Shown in pieces: positions 16,223 to 25,434 of a stretch of 64,000 nt of DNA. This stretch comes from JADJGC01 sp964617645. GTDB lineage: Bacteria > Zixibacteria > MSB-5A5 > CAIYYT01. The position numbers and the translations under genes were made by a program. The notes under the pieces are model-generated. The model was not told where the DNA came from, searched no databases, and saw only the letters and a list, made by a program, of their open reading frames with translations. The stretch is from assembly GCA_964617645.1 (NCBI GenBank), contig CAZTYE010000013.1, positions 1 to 64,000 on the forward strand, read 5' to 3'. Position 1 is the stretch's first letter; every line of letters begins with the position of its first letter.

Positions 16223-17919
16223 TGTTCTATCCCGACGATTTCGAACTCGTTACGGTCCGCATGGTACCAAAGCCAGACGCGCGCCGATTTGCTCCAGCCT
16301 CCTTCGGAATGGCGACTCGAAATCTTAAACTCGAGCGGCTTCGGTGCCGCCGTTTGCGCGCCGATTGTGAAACGTGATTTGATGTTAGCGAGCGCCGAAG
16401 CTGCTAAGATCACGCTCGCGCTTGCCGCATCTCCATCGGCGATTGATTTGCCGTCGTGGCGCAGTGACCAGCGATATTTGTCGGCTCGCGCCGGAGTCCA
16501 GCCGTGATCCGCAGCCAAGTCGACGAAAACGATACGAATGCCCTTGGCGTCGGTCACGATCTCGAAATCTTCGAGCGGACTCACCTTGGAGAACCAATAG
16601 CGGCCAATCTTCTCGCGGCGCGCGATTAGAGTCTGCAACAGATAATCGGCGGCGGCGGGATCGGAGTATTCGCCGGTTTTGACCAGCGCCGCCAGACGAT
16701 CATCCGACCACTCCATGACGATCTTCGCGCCCCAGTAGCCGTCACGATCGGTGAGGTTTTCGAATGCGGAATTCGGGACGATGGGATCGAATTTGTTCGG
16801 CGCGAAAATCTCCGACTCGAAGTAGCCGATGGATGCATGCTGAGCCGGTTTGGCGTCTTCCCAGCCCCATTTTTTGAGTCCGAATGTCAGCCACGAGACG
16901 ACGACATCGCGCAGGTCAAAGATATTGGCGTAGCCTTGTCTTGGCCCTTTGGGGCGGTCGCCATTGGCGCCGAAGGTCGAGCCGAAATCGATGAGATAGT
17001 GCTTGAGGTAGTTTCGACCGCCATCGTTAACGTATAGATCGAGCGTGTTTTGATCTTTGGTGTCGTAGTGGTTTACGAATGAAGCGATGACGTAAAGACC
17101 CCGAAGTTCGCGTCGATGCTCGTGCGGGCACCAGTCGTTCGGGTCATCTTTGCGGCGACCGTCGTAAGAGAACGGTCCAACTACCTTGCCGGCGAGGACT
17201 TTGGACGCCAATGAACGAATACGGCCGTCCGGTTGATGCGCGACACGAGCAAGAATGTCGTCGAGGTCTTGGCGGGTGAACTCGCGCTTGACGCCTTCGC
17301 GGTCGGTAAACATCACGCCGGTCTGAATCTGCAGATTCTCCGGCCGCCAATGCACAATGGTTTCTTCGGGGACGTTGTATCCGCAGGCATAGAAAAAGCG
17401 CGCGCCCATGGCGGCGGCGCCGGTTGCCAGCTCCGGCGCAGACGGCGGGTCGAATTTGATTATATACTGCTCGCCGCGGGAATCCTTAATCCAGAAGCCC
17501 GGCGTTGCGCCTTGAACCTTGGGACGAAACACGAGCCACGGCTGTGAGGTGTCCGGGCCGCTGCCGGAGCCGGCGCCGCGCGTGATTTCCGCCGCTGTCA
17601 TCGGCGATGTGCCGAGTCGATTGGTGAACCACGAAGAGTTGGCGACACCGTCGAAGCGGGTGATGTTGTAAGATTCTTTGGGCCGACCGACGAGCTTGCG
17701 GAAGCTGCGGTCGAGATCAGTGAGTTCTTCCCCCTGACGCCAGAACGTGTTGTCGATCGACTGCCAGGCAAGAACCGGATCGACCGCCGCCGGCTGCGCG
17801 ATGGTGGCGGTGTCGTGTTCGTGAACGCGGTCAGGGCCGGGGCGATAGACGACATGATGCCGTGCGCAGCCGATCAGTCCGATTCCGACGGCAATGGTCA
17901 AAATCCGCAGAGCGATCAC
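16219..17919 (-). CDS. Exported lipoprotein with kinase-like signatures
   Basis: I recognise no named family. The best start is the GTG at 17919: it overlaps the upstream stop as GTGA, follows GGGCGG, and puts a lipoprotein signal (IALRILTIAVGIGLIGC) at the N-terminus. That gives 566 residues; the ATG at 17952 is the alternative. The middle holds elements reminiscent of protein-kinase-like folds: Lys155 in EQYIIKFDPP, Glu163 eight residues on, NHYDTKDQN at 283-291 (like a catalytic loop), and IDFGSTFG at 310-317 (like the metal-binding DFG). This is pattern reading only. The C-terminal 150 residues look beta-rich. It lies between a phosphatase and an Omp85-type barrel in one operon. Confidence 0.6.
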   Translation of the reverse strand: MIALRILTIAVGIGLIGCARHHVVYRPGPDRVHEHDTATIAQPAAVDPVLAWQSIDNTFWRQGEELTDLDRSFRKLVGRPKESYNITRFDGVANSSWFTNRLGTSPMTAAEITRGAGSGSGPDTSQPWLVFRPKVQGATPGFWIKDSRGEQYIIKFDPPSAPELATGAAAMGARFFYACGYNVPEETIVHWRPENLQIQTGVMFTDREGVKREFTRQDLDDILARVAHQPDGRIRSLASKVLAGKVVGPFSYDGRRKDDPNDWCPHEHRRELRGLYVIASFVNHYDTKDQNTLDLYVNDGGRNYLKHYLIDFGSTFGANGDRPKGPRQGYANIFDLRDVVVSWLTFGLKKWGWEDAKPAQHASIGYFESEIFAPNKFDPIVPNSAFENLTDRDGYWGAKIVMEWSDDRLAALVKTGEYSDPAAADYLLQTLIARREKIGRYWFSKVSPLEDFEIVTDAKGIRIVFVDLAADHGWTPARADKYRWSLRHDGKSIADGDAASASVILAASALANIKSRFTIGAQTAAPKPLEFKISSRHSEGGWSKSARVWLWYHADRNEFEIVGIEH

Positions 17920-19235
17920 CAGTCGCCGCCCATCTCGAAGTAGACACGCCAACCTTCATCGGAACGCGCGACTTGCACGCTGAGCGCGACGCCGCTTTCA
18001 TTCCAGAGCCGCAGGCCGGTCCCGTATCCTTCGTGCCAATTACGGAGAGTGAACTCGTCGCCGATGGCGGCAAAAACGCGGCCGGCTTCGGCAAAGATGA
18101 AGGCATCAATGACGTCCCAAATTGGATAACGGTACTCGAGGACCGCCTGAACGCGATCGTAGTCGACATATCTGCTGCTGACGAAGCCGCGCAGGTCGTC
18201 GCGGCCACCGAGGCGACTTTTGAGATAAAAGGGGATTGTCGCGAGCTCTTTGTCGGCATCCACCGATTCGGCGAGCAGTTTCAGCGCCAACACGCGCTTA
18301 TGATAGAGATTGAGATACTGTGTTAGCTCCAGCGACGCGCGCGTGAACCGGACATCTTCGTCTTTCCCGATTCCGTCGGCGACGATCAACTCGACCAACT
18401 CGCGACCGCCGGCGGTTGGCTGTCCGCGCTCATTGCGCCAGTCGTGGTCGAAGCTCAGGCCGCCGGAAAGAACGCGGCTGCGACGGAGATCGGCAGGACG
18501 CAGGTCGAATTTCTCCAAGATGTCGTCGAGATCCCCGGTTAAGTCCGGCGTCTTGCCGCCGTAGATGTTCGTCGCGCGATACGCGGCGATAACGCCAACG
18601 GTGATGTTCTGAGCCAGCAGCCAGCGGTTCATGGCTTTGACCTCAAACCACTCCGTCGTGTACGCGACTTTGTCCGATTCGTGAGTGTCGTTGCCTAATC
18701 CGTAGAAATTTTCGCGCGGACGACGGCGATAAGTGATCTCCAAGTCCAGACCGCTGCGTGACGAAAACAGTTGCGGCGCTCGATAAGACAGGCCGTGCCG
18801 GTGATAGCTATGGGTCGAATAGGTGCTGATGATGCGCAAATGTCCCTGCGGCGAGAACGCCTGCGGCTTCACGAACTCGAAGCCGTAACGCAAACCGGGA
18901 TTTGTGCCGTAGGAGACGGCGGGAATAATTCCCGACGGTGACTTGAACGAGAAAACACGCCGCGCCACGCGATATACGGCCGGATTGCGGTAGATCCCGT
19001 GCACGACCGCCCAGTTGAGGCCTTTGCCGACATAGAGCGGGACGCGAAGAACGGTCTCCGGAGCATCGAGCAGGTAATCGCCAAAGTTCTTGCGGGGCGC
19101 TTCGGGCCGTTGGGTCAACGCCGTATCGATGTCGGCTACTGCTGCAGGCTGCGCCGCCGCGACATTAGTTGCGAGGATGAAGCCGGCCAAGATAAATGTG
19201 GCCAAATTCAGTCCGAGATAGATAGTCGACTTCAT
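17916..19235 (-). CDS. Omp85/surface-antigen-type outer-membrane barrel
   Basis: The 439-residue protein starts at the ATG at 19235 with signal MKSTIYLGLNLATFILAGFI; the frame continues further upstream, but that part is unlikely to be coding. The C-terminal half has the BamA/TamA-type surface-antigen motif LGGRDDLRGF followed by VQAVLEYRYPIWD, and the chain ends in W. No POTRA domains are visible, since only about 80 residues precede the barrel. Members without POTRAs act as outer-membrane pores or lipid or protein translocation factors. It is first in a three-gene operon with the kinase-like lipoprotein and the PAP2 phosphatase. Confidence 0.75.
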   Translation of the reverse strand: MKSTIYLGLNLATFILAGFILATNVAAAQPAAVADIDTALTQRPEAPRKNFGDYLLDAPETVLRVPLYVGKGLNWAVVHGIYRNPAVYRVARRVFSFKSPSGIIPAVSYGTNPGLRYGFEFVKPQAFSPQGHLRIISTYSTHSYHRHGLSYRAPQLFSSRSGLDLEITYRRRPRENFYGLGNDTHESDKVAYTTEWFEVKAMNRWLLAQNITVGVIAAYRATNIYGGKTPDLTGDLDDILEKFDLRPADLRRSRVLSGGLSFDHDWRNERGQPTAGGRELVELIVADGIGKDEDVRFTRASLELTQYLNLYHKRVLALKLLAESVDADKELATIPFYLKSRLGGRDDLRGFVSSRYVDYDRVQAVLEYRYPIWDVIDAFIFAEAGRVFAAIGDEFTLRNWHEGYGTGLRLWNESGVALSVQVARSDEGWRVYFEMGGDW

Positions 19236-19298
19236 GGTGTGGGGGAATATATTCGCGGCGTCGACCGGCGTCAAGTATCGGCTCGGAATAAATGGCTG

Positions 19299-19327
19299 TT
19301 GCCGCCGGCTGGTCATGCGGGTATTAT
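19299..19327 (+). promoter_or_regulatory. Sigma70-type promoter of the signalling operon
   Basis: TTGCCG (19299-19304), a 17-base spacer and TATTAT (19322-19327) precede the PAS kinase gene at 19348. The -10 matches 5 of 6 positions. It lies in the 112-base divergent region shared with the Omp85-type gene. Confidence 0.5.
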
Positions 19328-19347
19328 TTCCGTAATCGAGTTGAGGT

Positions 19348-22140
19348 ATGGCAGAGATCAGATTATTACTTGTCGAGCCCGATCCGGAGAGGCGCCGCCG
19401 AACGGCACAGCAGTTGCGCCGGCGCGAGTTCCAAGTTACGATGGCGCGATCCGGCGCGCAGGCGCTCACGCTCAGCCGCGCTTCGGTCTTCGACGCCGTC
19501 GTCGCGAATTTGAGCGCCGTCGCCGCTGAAGCGGATCAGGTAATCGAAGGACTTCGAGCAGCGCTGCCCCAGTCACCGATCTTGCTGCTGACTCCGCGAA
19601 AAGCCGAGTCTCGGGCGCTGGCGGCGATTGCGCGCGGCGCCTATCAGTTTCTCTTTTTGCCGGTCAGCATTGACAACTTGGAATTGACGATCCGGCTGGC
19701 GGTCGAACATCAGCGGTTGCGCCGGCGGCTGCAAACGCACTCGCGCGAGCTGGAACGGAAGACGGATTCGCTGGAACGCCGCACGGCGGAGCTCTCGCAA
19801 GCGCTGAGAGAGTTGGAGGCAAGCCGGGATGAATTGCAGGCGGTGTTCGACAGTTCGCATAGCCTGCTGCTTTTTGTCGACAACGCCGATTGCATCGTAA
19901 GCTGTAATCCGCGCGTACGCGAATACTTCGGTTTGTCGCCGGAAGATGTCGCGCACCGGCCGTTTACCGAATTCATCGGCAAGGTCGGCCGCCTGCTCCA
20001 AAATCCGGAAAATGCCGAGCGGGCGCTCAGCGACCCGGCATTCTACAAGGCCGACCAGATGTCGAATGACGACGCGCACGCGATGTTCCGGCGCGCCTGG
20101 GTGGTTGCCGAATCGCAGCGCGTGATCGCGCCCTGGGTCGTCGATGTCACGGCGCGCGACGGGCACAAGCTGGGGCGCTTTTGGGGATTTTCGGACATCA
20201 CCGGCGTCAAACAAGCGGACGATCATATCCATGCGGTGATTGAGGCGGCGCCGATTCCGCTGATCATTACACGCTTTCCAGAGGGGACGATTCTGTTCGC
20301 GAACGAGCGGATGTCGTCGATTGTCGGATTGAAGCCGAAAGATCTCGTCGGGCGACGCGCGCCGGAGTTCTACGCCGACCCCAGCGAGCGCGAGAATCTT
20401 CTCAAGGAGTTGACGGCGACCGGCCGCGCGCAACAGGAAATGCGCGTGCGCCATGTTGACGGCAGCGAAATCTGGATGATCTTCATGGTCGCATTGGCGG
20501 AGATCAATCGCCAGAAGGTGATCATTGGCGGGCTCTACGACATTTCCGAGCGCAAGTCGATTGAAGAGCAATTGCGGCGGGAGCGCAACTTCGTGGCGGC
20601 GGTGATTAATACGGTCGACGCCCTGATCATCGTCCTCGACACCGAGGGCCGGATCGTGCAGTTCAACCGCGCCTGCGAGAGCATCAGCGGCTACGAAAGC
20701 TTCGAAACGCGGGGGCGTTTCGTTTGGGATTTCCTGTTGCCGCCCGAGGAAGTCGCGGCGGTGCAGGCGGCATTCGCCGATGTCCGGGCACAAACCCTGA
20801 GCGGCACATTTACGAATCACTGGCTGACACGCGACGGACGCAAGCGACTGATCGAATGGTCGAACACCGTCCTGAGCGACGCCGACGGCAAAATCGAATA
20901 TGTGATCGGCACCGGCATCGACGTGACGGAAGAACGAGCGGCGCTCGAGGCACTGCGAGTTTCGGAAGAACGATTCCGCACGATCGTCGAAAATGCCAAC
21001 GACATCATCTATCTGCTCGACGACGACGGCGTCTTCCGCTACGTTTCGCCAAATTGGACGCAGTGGCTCGGACACGAAGTCGCCGAGGTCGTCGGGCAAC
21101 CTTTCTCGGATTTCGTTCATCCCGATGACCGGCAGCTCTGTCAAGAGTGCTTTATTCAGATACTGACGTCGCAGCGTCGTCTAAGCGGGATCGAACACCG
21201 CGTTCGACATAAGAACGGCAGCTATCGCTGGCACAACACGAGCGCGTCGCCGTTGCCGAGCGCAAGCGGTCGATCATCGCAGTATGTCGGGATTTCTCAT
21301 GACGTCACCGAGCGCAAGAAGACGCAGGACGAACTGGCGGCGGCTTACAAAGACCTAAAAAGCACGCAGAGCCAATTGGTGCAGTCGGAGAAGATGGCCT
21401 CTTTGGGCATGCTGGTGGCGGGGATTGCCCACGAGATCAACACACCGATCGGCGCGGTGGCGAGCATGCACGATACGCTGGTACGCGCCGTCGACAAATT
21501 GACCCGCTCGCTGGACTGCATCGGCGAACAATCCGGCGCCGACACCGAGAGTATCGCCGAAACGCTGCGACTCATCGAAGACGCCAACCGCGTGATCGTC
21601 TCCGGCACCGAGCGCGTGGTGAATATCGTCCGGCGTTTGCGCAGTTTCGCGCGTTTGGATGAAGCGGAAATCAAGCGCATCGATATCCATGAGGGACTCG
21701 AAGACACGTTGACGCTCATCCACCATGAGATCAAACACAACATCAAGCTGGAACGGCGGTTCGGCGCGGTGCCGCGTCTGGCGTGCTACCCCGGACGATT
21801 GAATCAAGTTTTTCTCAATTTGCTGATCAATGCGAAACAGGCGATCGTGGACAAGGGCACGATCACGATCACGACCGGCACACAGGGCATATTTGCTTTC
21901 ATCGAATTCGCGGATTCCGGCGTCGGCATCCCGCCGGAAAATCTACAGCGCATCTTCGATCCGGGATTCACGACGAAAGGCGTCGGGGTCGGCACCGGCT
22001 TAGGGCTGTCGATCTGCTATCAAATCGTGCGCGATCATCGCGGAACGATCGAAGTGGCAAGCGAGGTTGGCGTCGGGACGACGTTTCGCGTGTTGCTGCC
22101 GCTGAACCTTGACGAAATCCTCGGAGTGTCGGCGGGTTAG
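19348..22140 (+). CDS. Multi-PAS histidine kinase with a pseudo-receiver domain
   Basis: A 930-residue soluble sensor kinase with no membrane segments. The N-terminal receiver-like domain (1-120) has Asn where the phosphoacceptor Asp should be (FDAVVANLS), so it is probably not phosphorylated. A coiled coil follows, then four PAS domains starting near residues 165, 290, 415 and 535. Example signatures are IIVLDTEGRIVQFNRACE and IIYLLDDDGVFRYVSPNW. The kinase core has MASLGMLVAGIAHEINTPIG (H-box), LLINAKQAI (N-box), FADSGVGIP and GLGLSICYQIV. It heads a six-gene operon that ends in two receiver proteins, which are likely partners. Confidence 0.9.
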   Translation: MAEIRLLLVEPDPERRRRTAQQLRRREFQVTMARSGAQALTLSRASVFDAVVANLSAVAAEADQVIEGLRAALPQSPILLLTPRKAESRALAAIARGAYQFLFLPVSIDNLELTIRLAVEHQRLRRRLQTHSRELERKTDSLERRTAELSQALRELEASRDELQAVFDSSHSLLLFVDNADCIVSCNPRVREYFGLSPEDVAHRPFTEFIGKVGRLLQNPENAERALSDPAFYKADQMSNDDAHAMFRRAWVVAESQRVIAPWVVDVTARDGHKLGRFWGFSDITGVKQADDHIHAVIEAAPIPLIITRFPEGTILFANERMSSIVGLKPKDLVGRRAPEFYADPSERENLLKELTATGRAQQEMRVRHVDGSEIWMIFMVALAEINRQKVIIGGLYDISERKSIEEQLRRERNFVAAVINTVDALIIVLDTEGRIVQFNRACESISGYESFETRGRFVWDFLLPPEEVAAVQAAFADVRAQTLSGTFTNHWLTRDGRKRLIEWSNTVLSDADGKIEYVIGTGIDVTEERAALEALRVSEERFRTIVENANDIIYLLDDDGVFRYVSPNWTQWLGHEVAEVVGQPFSDFVHPDDRQLCQECFIQILTSQRRLSGIEHRVRHKNGSYRWHNTSASPLPSASGRSSQYVGISHDVTERKKTQDELAAAYKDLKSTQSQLVQSEKMASLGMLVAGIAHEINTPIGAVASMHDTLVRAVDKLTRSLDCIGEQSGADTESIAETLRLIEDANRVIVSGTERVVNIVRRLRSFARLDEAEIKRIDIHEGLEDTLTLIHHEIKHNIKLERRFGAVPRLACYPGRLNQVFLNLLINAKQAIVDKGTITITTGTQGIFAFIEFADSGVGIPPENLQRIFDPGFTTKGVGVGTGLGLSICYQIVRDHRGTIEVASEVGVGTTFRVLLPLNLDEILGVSAG

Positions 22141-22165
22141 TCGGTTAGCCCGGCGCAACGCAAGC

Positions 22166-23689
22166 ATGAAGCGATTCCTGCTAAAAACGTTCGATGTCCG
22201 GCCCGAAGAGCGTCGCCTGACATCGCTGTTGGCGGTCAACTACGCGTTACTGCTGGCAACCTTTTACCTGCTTAAACCGGCGCGCGACAGTTTATTCCTC
22301 GTCAAACTGACTCCCGACCAACTGCCGCTGGTGTTCATTCTTTCGGCGTTTGCGACGCTGCCGGTAGCCGCGCTGTATGCGCGCGCCGCGAGAAGGTTTG
22401 GGCCGGTGGCGTTGACGAACGGCACGACGATCTTCCTGATCGTCAACCTGGCGGCGCTTCGCTATCTGGTGACGGCCGGCGGCGAGTGGGTGTACTACGT
22501 GTTTTACGCCTGGGTCGGGATTTACGGGATTCTGGTTACGGCGCAATTCTGGCTTCTGGCAAACGCGCTCTATGACGCGACGCAGGCTAAGCGTTTGTTT
22601 TCGCTGCTCGGCGCGGCCGGAATCGTCGGCGCCTTTCTCGGCGGTGAGTTGACCGCGTTCTTAGTCGCGCGCCTGCATCTGGGGACGGAGAACTTGCTGT
22701 TGGCTACTATGGGACTCCTGACTTTGAGTGTCCTTGCCGTTGGCATGATCGCCCGCAGCCGCCGACACGAGTTGGCCCGAAGACAAAGCGCGCGCCAAAC
22801 TCGAGAACCGACCGCATTGCCAATTATTGATGCGGCGCGCACCGTCGCACGATCGCGCTTGCTGGTGGCCATTGTCGCTTTGATCGCCGTTGCGGTGATG
22901 GTATCGACACTCATCGATTATGTCTTTAAAGATATCTGCTATCGGGAATTGGCGGGCGACAAGCAGAGCCTGACCGCATTTTTTGGCACATTCTATGGCC
23001 GCGTCAGCCTGATCGCGCTGGCGATTCAATTGCTGGCGACTTACCCGCTGCTCAGGCGGTTCGGCGTCGGCGGTGTGTTAGTTTTCATGCCGCTGGCGAT
23101 TATCGGGGGTGACGCCGCGATCATGCTTACTCCGACGCTCATCGGAGCGATGCTGCTCAAAGGATCGGAAGGATCGCTGGAATACTCGCTCGATCGCGTC
23201 GGCCGTGAACTGCTTTTTCTGCCGGTGCCGATACAGGTCAAGGCGCGGGTCAAGATTCTTGTCGATATCTTCGCCGACCGATTCTTCCGCGGCGTGGCGG
23301 GAATCATTCTGTTGGTGCTGCTGGCAATCGCGGCGGCGACAACCGAGAACATCGCGCTGATAATCGGCGGATTGGCGCTAATCTGGGTGACGATCGGATT
23401 TTGGGTTCGCCGCGAATACATTGACTCGTTTCGCCACGCCATGGAGCGGCGCGAAATCGATCTTGAAGACCAACGATTGCGGATCGATGATGATGCCACG
23501 CTACAAACTCTCGTCGTTTCCCTTGCGAGCCTGAACGAACGCCAAGTCAGTTATGCGCTTGAGTTGCTCAAATCCGCGCGCAAGCCGGCGCTCGTCGCGG
23601 AAGTCGGTCCGCTGCTGAAACATCGCTCGCCGGAAGTTCGGCGCAGGGCGCTCGAACTGCTTCAGGAGTATCATGAACTGGTTGGCTGA
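22166..23689 (+). CDS. ADP/ATP-translocase-like (Npt/Tlc) MFS carrier
   Basis: A 507-residue membrane protein with about ten to twelve helices. The N-terminus (FYLLKPARDSLFLVKL) and AQFWLLANALYDATQAKRLF resemble the nucleotide-exchange carrier family (Tlc/Npt) and its bacterial relatives of unknown substrate. A cytoplasmic tail of about 80 residues contains a HEAT-like helix pair. The ATG at 22166 is chosen because MKRFLLKTFDVRPEERR is a typical cytoplasmic lead-in; the frame extends 19 codons further. It overlaps the next gene by 17 bases. In relatives known to me the carrier, HEAT repeats and a cyclic-nucleotide domain are fused; here they are three genes. Confidence 0.75.
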   Translation: MKRFLLKTFDVRPEERRLTSLLAVNYALLLATFYLLKPARDSLFLVKLTPDQLPLVFILSAFATLPVAALYARAARRFGPVALTNGTTIFLIVNLAALRYLVTAGGEWVYYVFYAWVGIYGILVTAQFWLLANALYDATQAKRLFSLLGAAGIVGAFLGGELTAFLVARLHLGTENLLLATMGLLTLSVLAVGMIARSRRHELARRQSARQTREPTALPIIDAARTVARSRLLVAIVALIAVAVMVSTLIDYVFKDICYRELAGDKQSLTAFFGTFYGRVSLIALAIQLLATYPLLRRFGVGGVLVFMPLAIIGGDAAIMLTPTLIGAMLLKGSEGSLEYSLDRVGRELLFLPVPIQVKARVKILVDIFADRFFRGVAGIILLVLLAIAAATTENIALIIGGLALIWVTIGFWVRREYIDSFRHAMERREIDLEDQRLRIDDDATLQTLVVSLASLNERQVSYALELLKSARKPALVAEVGPLLKHRSPEVRRRALELLQEYHELVG

Positions 23690-24929
23690 CATCAATGCGC
23701 TGCTCGACGACCCCGACCTCGGCGTGCGGCGCGAAGCGCTCCACCTTCTGTATCTCCGCGCGGGCAGCGAACGGATGCGGTTTGTGGAGGAGCAACTGAA
23801 TCACTTTGACCCTCGACGGCAGACCGCCATGCTGGCGTGTATGGCCCGGCATCGGCTACCGGAATCCGAGAAGCTGCTCGACGAAGAGCGCCTCGAGACT
23901 TTCCTGGTGCGGCAGGATGCTGACGCCGAGGCCGGTCGCATCGAGGTGGCGCGAGTCATGGGCGTGCTCAGCGCCGAGCACTATCGTATTTTCCTCGCGC
24001 AACTGCTGGCGGATTCGTCGGTCAACGTCGTGCACGCCGCGATCGCGGCGGTTGGACATCGTCGCGATGCCGATTTTATTCCCACGCTTTACGACTTTCT
24101 CGCCAGTCCCCGGTCACGGAATGCCGCCAAGGAGGCGCTCGCCGAGTTCGGTACGCCGATTCTGCCGTTTTTGCGGGACGGACTGTTGTCGGCGCAAACG
24201 GCGCCGCGTCTGCGCGAACAAATTCCCAGCGTGATTTATCGCATCGTCGCGCCGGAGTCCGTGGCGCTACTCGTTGACTGCGCCGCCCAATTACCGCCGC
24301 CGCTACGCTGGCGCACAATCCGGGCCTTGAACAAGCTGCTGTCGACATCGAGTCGGCTGAAATTTCCCGCAACACGAATCGACAAGTTGATAGTTGCCGA
24401 ATGCGAAGAGCTGTTTCGATACATCGAGATGTTGGCGATCCTTGCCGAAGGCGCCGACACGGAGGCGAATCGGCTCCTGATTCGGGCAATCGCCGAACGC
24501 AAGCGGCTCGGACGCGAGATGGCTTTCCGCCTGCTCGGGCTGCGTTTTGACCGGGTAGCAATCTACAACGCCTATCTCCGCATCAGCGACCCGCGTCACG
24601 ACGCGCGCGCCGGAGCGCTGGAGTATCTGAGCAACGTCTTGCCCGCTCAGTATCGGTCGCAGCTTCTTGCCGTGATTGAGGAACATGCGCCGCAGGAGGC
24701 CTTGCGCCGCGCATCATTGTACTACGACCGCCGGATCCGGGACCGGGAGGCGCTGGTCGAGACGCTGCTCACGGGCCGTGATGACTGGCTCAAGGCCTGC
24801 GCGGTCAATACGCTCACGGCAACAGAGACGAGGGCGACAGTCGACCGGGTACGCACATTGTGCCAGGATCGCGACGCCGTCGTACGGGAAACGGCGCTTG
24901 CCGTCACCGCGGAAAATGGCTATCAATAG
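23673..24929 (+). CDS. HEAT-repeat protein
   Basis: This 418-residue soluble protein is built of helical repeats of about 30-35 residues, for example VNVVHAAIAAVGHRRDADFI and TRATVDRVRTLCQDRDAVVR. They fit HEAT/Armadillo-type solenoids used for protein docking. It begins inside the end of the carrier gene, and its first repeat (LLDDPDLGVRREALHLLYL) continues the repeat at the carrier's C-terminus. It may therefore derive from a split of one larger protein. No catalytic motif is seen. Confidence 0.75.
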   Translation: MNWLADINALLDDPDLGVRREALHLLYLRAGSERMRFVEEQLNHFDPRRQTAMLACMARHRLPESEKLLDEERLETFLVRQDADAEAGRIEVARVMGVLSAEHYRIFLAQLLADSSVNVVHAAIAAVGHRRDADFIPTLYDFLASPRSRNAAKEALAEFGTPILPFLRDGLLSAQTAPRLREQIPSVIYRIVAPESVALLVDCAAQLPPPLRWRTIRALNKLLSTSSRLKFPATRIDKLIVAECEELFRYIEMLAILAEGADTEANRLLIRAIAERKRLGREMAFRLLGLRFDRVAIYNAYLRISDPRHDARAGALEYLSNVLPAQYRSQLLAVIEEHAPQEALRRASLYYDRRIRDREALVETLLTGRDDWLKACAVNTLTATETRATVDRVRTLCQDRDAVVRETALAVTAENGYQ

Positions 24930-24962
24930 TTGCGCCCGGCGGGTACGCGGAGCAGAACGCAA

Positions 24963-25406
24963 GTGCTGACGACGATCGAAAAAGTGATACGACTTCAGGA
25001 TGTCGACATCTTCGCCAACGTCGCCAGCGGCGATTTGGCTTACGTCGCGGCAATCGCGGAGGAAGTCAATATCGCCGCCGGAGCGCAGATTTTCGCGGTG
25101 GGTGACGCCGCCGATGCGATGTATCTGGTGCTTGAGGGCCGAGTGCGGTTGCATCGTGACGGCGAAGAGATCGCGCTGGCCGATGCCGGTGTCGCGTTCG
25201 GCACCTGGTCTTTGTTCGACGAAGAGCAGCGCGTCGTCGGCGCGACAGCGGTAATCGAAAGCCGGCTGTTGTGCATCACGCGCGAAGCGTTCGTCGATAT
25301 TCTCGCCGATCACGGGGAACTGGCGCAAGCAATATTACGTACACTGTCACGACGGCTGCGGAACATCGTTGAGCGCGTTCACTGGGATCGTCCCGCCGGA
25401 AATTAA
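24963..25406 (+). CDS. Cyclic-nucleotide-binding domain protein
   Basis: A 147-residue single-domain protein of the cNMP-binding fold. A short N-terminal helix (LTTIEKVIRLQDVDIFANV) is followed by the beta-roll VNIAAGAQIFAVGDAADAMY, LEGRVRLH and FGTWSLFDEEQR. The phosphate-binding cassette position (usually GE..L...R) is degenerate (AFGTWSLFDEEQR), so nucleotide binding is doubtful. I chose the GTG at 24963, preceded by GCGGAG, over a TTG at 24930 adjacent to the upstream stop. No DNA-binding domain is attached, so it is not a CRP-type transcription factor by itself. Confidence 0.75.
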   Translation: MLTTIEKVIRLQDVDIFANVASGDLAYVAAIAEEVNIAAGAQIFAVGDAADAMYLVLEGRVRLHRDGEEIALADAGVAFGTWSLFDEEQRVVGATAVIESRLLCITREAFVDILADHGELAQAILRTLSRRLRNIVERVHWDRPAGN

Positions 25407-25434
25407 CTCTTGCGACACTCGCGGCAAGGAATCG

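Noticed and set aside
19236..19469. N-terminal extension of the Omp85-type protein frame
   Set aside because: It would bury the signal peptide at residue 79 and run through the divergent promoter region.
19573..21144. Long minus-strand open frame (523 codons) opposite the PAS kinase
   Set aside because: It is antisense to a clearly conserved kinase; GC-rich codon use creates long opposite-strand frames, and no protein features are seen.
24963..25406. Idea that the cNMP-domain protein is the CRP/FNR regulator of the palindromes
   Set aside because: It has no helix-turn-helix domain and is only 147 residues long, so it cannot bind DNA in the CRP manner by itself.
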